64,000 nucleotides of DNA, taken from NCBI GenBank assembly GCA_963691655.1, contig OY829327.1, positions 67,592,079 to 67,656,078 of the forward strand, in the 5' to 3' direction. How positions within the stretch are numbered: position 1 is the stretch's first letter; every line of letters starts with the position of its first letter. Below are positions 59,981 through 64,000 of this stretch, in pieces. The DNA comes from Toxonevra muliebris. Lineage: Eukaryota > Arthropoda > Insecta > Diptera > Pallopteridae. The notes under the pieces were generated by a model, which saw only the letters and a list, made by a program, of their open reading frames with translations, was not told where the DNA came from and ran no database searches. The position numbers were made by a program, and so were the translations under genes.

Positions 59981-60071
59981 ATTGGCCAATATTTTAAAAA
60001 TACCTTATTGAGATTACTGTTCAAAGGTTTAAAACAAACTAAAAATAAATAACAGGAATTTCAAAAATTTG

Positions 60072-60078
60072 CTTTATA
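60072..60078 (-). promoter_or_regulatory. Candidate TATA box of the fibrinogen-like gene
   Basis: TATAAAG on the minus strand, about 92 bases upstream of the ATG at 59980. That would place transcription start near 60045 and give a 5' UTR of about 65 nt. In AT-rich DNA this could be chance. Confidence 0.28.
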
Positions 60079-60079
60079 T

Positions 60080-60780
60080 GAACTTATCTTAATCCAAGAA
60101 TTCACTGTATACCAACAAAAGAATCGACGTAAGAAAAGTGAAATACATTAGCGGTCTTGTATTGTGTATTTTTGATAAAAGTGATATCTGTACTAAATTT
60201 GATATATTTACAAAAACAAAATACATACGATTTTCAAACACTATGAAATATCAGAATTACTACAACAGGAGTTCACAACATGATGTATAAGGTTGTATAT
60301 TATGCATAAGTTTACTACAAATACACCACATTGTGAATACCCCTATTGATTTTATTATACGCTCCAGCATTGCCCGCATATTCGATATATCCATCAACTG
60401 ATAAAACTATACGTTTAACATTGTATATAAATGTGTGTATATACAGTATATATCGATTAAGTGCGCCACTAAAATTTTTGATTCTTTTGCGCACTTATGC
60501 AGCCTTGAACGAACTTAGAATTGCAAAACGCTATTAGAGCTAAAGCAGTTAAGCGAATTATACTGTCGTTTGCCTTAACAAACCGATTAAATACAGAAAG
60601 CTTATATTTATGAGTAGGCATATAAATTTCATTATTATTCTCGTTATCACGCAACATTTTTTAAATTCAAGACTTAGTACTCGGTTGGAATTGTTTTATG
60701 AACATGCATGCAAAAATGAAATTTAAATACAGGCCGCGATGGATTTGCGAAAAATCTAAAAAATGTTATAAATTAAATTA
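60080..60780. other. Upstream region of the fibrinogen-like gene, no gene seen
   Basis: AT-rich sequence with opposed short ORFs (60346-60537 plus, 60469-60657 minus) that lack motifs. It presumably includes regulatory DNA of the gene, but no specific site could be supported. Confidence 0.35.
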
Positions 60781-60789
60781 ATTCTTTAA

Positions 60790-61020
60790 ATTATGGTCGA
60801 TGAAATTTTTACGAATTTACAGTTTCAGAAGCTATCTGTACCACTTCACCCCACAGAAAAGTTTAAAAACACAAAAGCCGGCTGAAATTATAGCTGAGAA
60901 CCTTATGGAAATTATGAACGGTATTGATAGAAGTCGGCAAACTATAGGGGATGATTCAACCAATATTAACACAGGCTGGAAAAACTTTGGCTCTAGATGT
61001 AAAAACTTTGTCTAATAACA
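60790..61020 (+). pseudogene. Fragment of an uncharacterised repeat-borne protein family
   Basis: The plus frame includes PAEIIAENLMEIMNGIDRSR and then TIGDDSTNINTGWKNFG. The GDDSTNINTG text resembles a GCDGTNVNTG block I remember from an uncharacterised multicopy arthropod family, in which it is followed by GG.I.LLE. Here the similarity ends at 61015 with a stop. Weak evidence: no ends, no further domain. Confidence 0.28.
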
Positions 61021-64000
61021 AGTGGACAGGACAGATATTATTGACGAAATGCTTGACGCAGCTATAGATTTTTAAATAAATTCTTCATTTGTCAAAATTC
61101 CAAGCAAACAGGCCTTAAAGATAAAAGCCTCAACGACTTAAGGACAATTGGAAAAGTAATGAACCCGTTTTTATCTGTCAATGAGAAACTATACTACAGC
61201 TGATACAAACAAAAAGAAAAAAATTATTGTAGATACATAAAAGCTTAGATTTAAACTCCAAAATACATACACAGCCCAAAATGAATTCCTCAGTGTCACT
61301 AAGTATAAAAAAGTAGATAGGGTCTTTCGCTGCTGGTGGTTTTGGTATATTAACAAGAACGTTTGTGAGCTGTGCATCCAACCTAAATAACAATAAGTTG
61401 TATCTTTCCTTCTCTCTCTCTCTCTCTCTTTCCATCTCTCTTTCCCTCTATCTGCTGACGTTAAAGAAAGTACTTTTTGATGTTGACTGGCTTTTGGTTT
61501 CATTATTGTACCACAGTAGTACACTTTATTATTTACACAGAAATTAAAATCAACCAGCATAACCAGAAAGTGAGTGAAGTCAGTACAACAACAACAACAG
61601 AAACATGGAACAGTAAAAAGAGGAAACAAAATGAAAGGATAGAATTTACGTCGATTATTTAACCCTTTTTTCATTTCAGTGAGTTTATTCCAAACCAAAA
61701 AAAAAAAAAAAAAACCTTAAAAGAAGATAAAAAATATATATGTACGTGTATGTAGTATATATAAAATCAGGTTTCAAAGCGCAGTCATGTGAGTTTTTGC
61801 GCTTTAAACTTGCCATATGCGAGCACAACAATAAAAAACAACAGCAACAACATGTGCCAGATTTAATCCTTTAGCAACAGGTTAAACGAAATGAACACAA
61901 AATTAAAAATCACTAAAAATGTGGTGGAAGTAAGAAAAAAGAAAGCGAAAAAGGGTTGCAAGCCAATGTAATCGATGCTTATCAAGAAAACTTACTTCAT
62001 GAAAAGAGCAGCAGCACAAGAAACACACAGCAACAAAAACAAATCAAGAAACTCACAAAGAAGGGGATTTTTCTTTCGCAATTTACACATCAATAACTTT
62101 CAACATTGCAAATTATCAAGCAAGAAAATTTTGTTTTATTGTTTCATTTCTTGTTATTTCTCTGGTGAAGAGGAAAAGAGAGGGGAATATTGCTTTCCTG
62201 CAAATAGTTACTACATAAACTAAGCTAAACCCTTCATCATCATCATAAAAGATTTTTCGTTTTTTTTTTTTTTTTTTTTGTATTTCGCTCGTGTTTCCGT
62301 TTCCGTTTACTTTCACCTGTGAAATTAAATACATTGCGTGATTTCTGAGTATGTTCGAAAGTCAATGCAAAACTTTGCGATTCTTTGAAATTTTGCTTTA
62401 TTTTGCCATGCGCGTCTTGTATTTTGTTTGTTGCTATTGTGGAAGAACAAAAAAAAAAAGGAAATAAAAAGCAAGCAACATTTTTCCAATTTTCCATACA
62501 TGTTTAAGAAGTTGTTAAATTTGTAATCTATCTCGAACCTAAGCTATTGAAGAACTGAAAGGAGGTCAGATGAAAAATGAAATATTTTGCAAACCAAATT
62601 TAAGAAATTTAGAAATATGAAAATTATAATAATTTAAGAATGATTATTATAAAGAGATAAAGTTGGTATTTTAAGGTAATGAGTCCCGAAGAATCATGGG
62701 ATCCTCCCAAAAGTTTGAAATATAAATAAGTAGAATAAAACGAGCCTTAAATGTTTACTTTACTACCACCACGTTCCTTGCCTTGAAATTTTACTTAATA
62801 TTTTATAATTCCGAAAAAAACAAATAAGAAAAAATGTGAAATTTAATAATTAGCCAACCAAAAAAAAAAAAAAATATCATACATAAACAGAGGCGAAAAG
62901 TATCCTAAATAACCTAATTCTGTGTACCGGAATTTTTCATAGCTGAAGCCAGAGTTGAGTTAAAAAAAAAAAAAAATAGAAACAAAGGGGAAATTCCTAA
63001 TTGCCAATTTGCATGCAGCTATGAGTAAATTTCAGCTTTAGCCTATTTTGCTGCTGCGATTTTGTTGTTGTTTTTCTTTTTCATTTCCACAGCGCGCATT
63101 TATCCGCGTGAATATTATGTGCTTGCCTCCCTTCTCCACTTCATTCTCGTCACCCGTTAACCTCTATGCCCTGCCTGACTTTCCACCAATGCATATTTTA
63201 CGCTATTTTTGTTTTTTTTTTTTAATTTACCCAATTCATAAATTCCCGCACGTCCCTTTTACTAATAATTTTACTACGTCCATTTTCTCGCTTTGTATGC
63301 AAACGTCAAATATTCTGACATGATATTCAGTTAGCGAAATGGGGAAGACGGGGTTTTCATTTTCTTTTTGATGGTGTTTTGTATACGTATATAGGTATAT
63401 GTATATGTATTTGTGTGCGGTAGCAGCAAAGTGCAATTTTATTGAAATTACGGAAGTTTATTACGAAGTTATTTTCAAGCTATCCTCTGCTATTGCCTGC
63501 CGCTGCTGCCGCATTCCAGCAGAACTAACAGCAATTATGAAATTCCTAAAATTTCAATGAAATGGAGCACCAACTACCGCAGCAGTTTCTGTTTTGTTGT
63601 TGCTGTTGCATGCATTATTATTATCCATTAGTAATGTTCAACTGCGACGAGTGCCAGGCAGTAGAGGGGAGGAGGAAGAGTGCGTGCTTGTGGATTAAGT
63701 GGTCATAGGTCAAAACTGAACTATTATAATGAATGGAGTAAATTTATATGGAAAATATAATTAAACGCATACTTAAGATTTTAAACATACAAATTATGTA
63801 TTGGGCCACTTTACTGAAAATTTGTTAACCTGTGAAATAAGTAGCTTAACTTTTATAGAAATTTTGTTGGCGAGACATTAGTTTCTAGTGTCTTCTTGGC
63901 GTTAAAACTCATTCTTAAGTACTTTAACGAACTTGATTGCTGGATTTTTGCATTAAAGATTATTATTTAACAGTATTTAATTTTTTATTAACTTAGAAAA
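61021..64000. other. No gene seen; simple repeats
   Basis: AT-rich sequence with a CT-rich run at 61403-61450, an A-run at 61699-61714, a T-run at 62261-62279 and CAACAA/CAGCAG tracts at 61590-61605, 61830-61855 and 63040-63070. Long minus-strand frames here (61189-61698) are low-complexity and overlap plus-strand frames of similar length. Confidence 0.45.

Noticed and set aside
61189..61698. 169-codon minus-strand ORF
   Set aside because: Reads through a CT/GA microsatellite (poly Arg-Glu) and a Cys run from CAACAA repeats. Another frame of the same strand is open too, so it is low-complexity chance.

Overview
This is AT-rich eukaryotic DNA, most likely from a higher fly (Diptera, Brachycera, tephritid- or drosophilid-like). 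The reasons are 60-130 nt introns, many ATGTATGTATG, CACACA and CAACAA runs, and the mix of transposable elements. The species is inferred, not shown. Almost every open reading frame over 60 codons in the window is a chance ORF in AT-rich DNA or a piece of a decayed transposon.

I find one convincing host gene, on the minus strand at 59980-56404. Its five exons (59980-59897, 59836-59772, 59684-59602, 59469-58929, 56539-56404) join in phase into a 302-residue secreted protein with a signal peptide, a short coiled coil and a complete C-terminal fibrinogen-like (FReD) domain. Its last intron (2.39 kb) is almost entirely filled by a 2,048-bp mariner-type element with very long terminal inverted repeats, whose outer end lies 39 bp from the 3' splice site.

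The rest is a transposon graveyard, listed from left to right. 1-2.1 kb: a degenerate GGTCTG minisatellite ending in a hAT-like terminus, interrupted by a 1.2-kb repeat that recurs inverted at 48.5-49.7 kb and carries a hairpin at its centre. 2.39-3.50 kb: a Tc1-like relic. 6.3-6.6 kb: a piggyBac-like MITE. 16.66-17.91 kb: a non-autonomous Helitron containing a CTACTATTT-type array. 22.0-24.0 kb: an element with about 0.5-kb inverted repeats around the C-terminal part of an uncharacterised arthropod gene family marked by GERFHQD. 26.75-30.77 kb: a piggyBac-like relic with a 2,924-bp hAT element (8-bp TSD ATAGCTAT) inserted in its transposase. 31.3-32.15 kb: a Jockey-like reverse transcriptase relic. 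34.2-37.4 kb: an RNase H-bearing non-LTR relic, broken up by a 1.1-kb hAT and other repeats. 41.0-42.4 kb: a second GGTCTG element. 46.9-47.1 kb: an RTE-like C-terminus. 50.0-52.3 kb: a TIR element with a 1,163-bp hAT-like insertion whose pre-insertion site is preserved in a paralogous repeat at 13.9 kb. 52.7-54.5 kb: a 1.8-kb TIR element full of a GCCGACTATTGG motif. 54.6-54.75 kb: a 165-bp MITE.

Two places (10.3 and 45.3 kb) carry a related 35-bp core, each flanked by its own perfect 13-bp or 9-bp direct repeat. This looks like insertion of a very small mobile unit that I cannot name. The remaining stretches hold only simple repeats and unassigned AT-rich sequence. I see no convincing tRNA, rRNA, CRISPR or other RNA gene.
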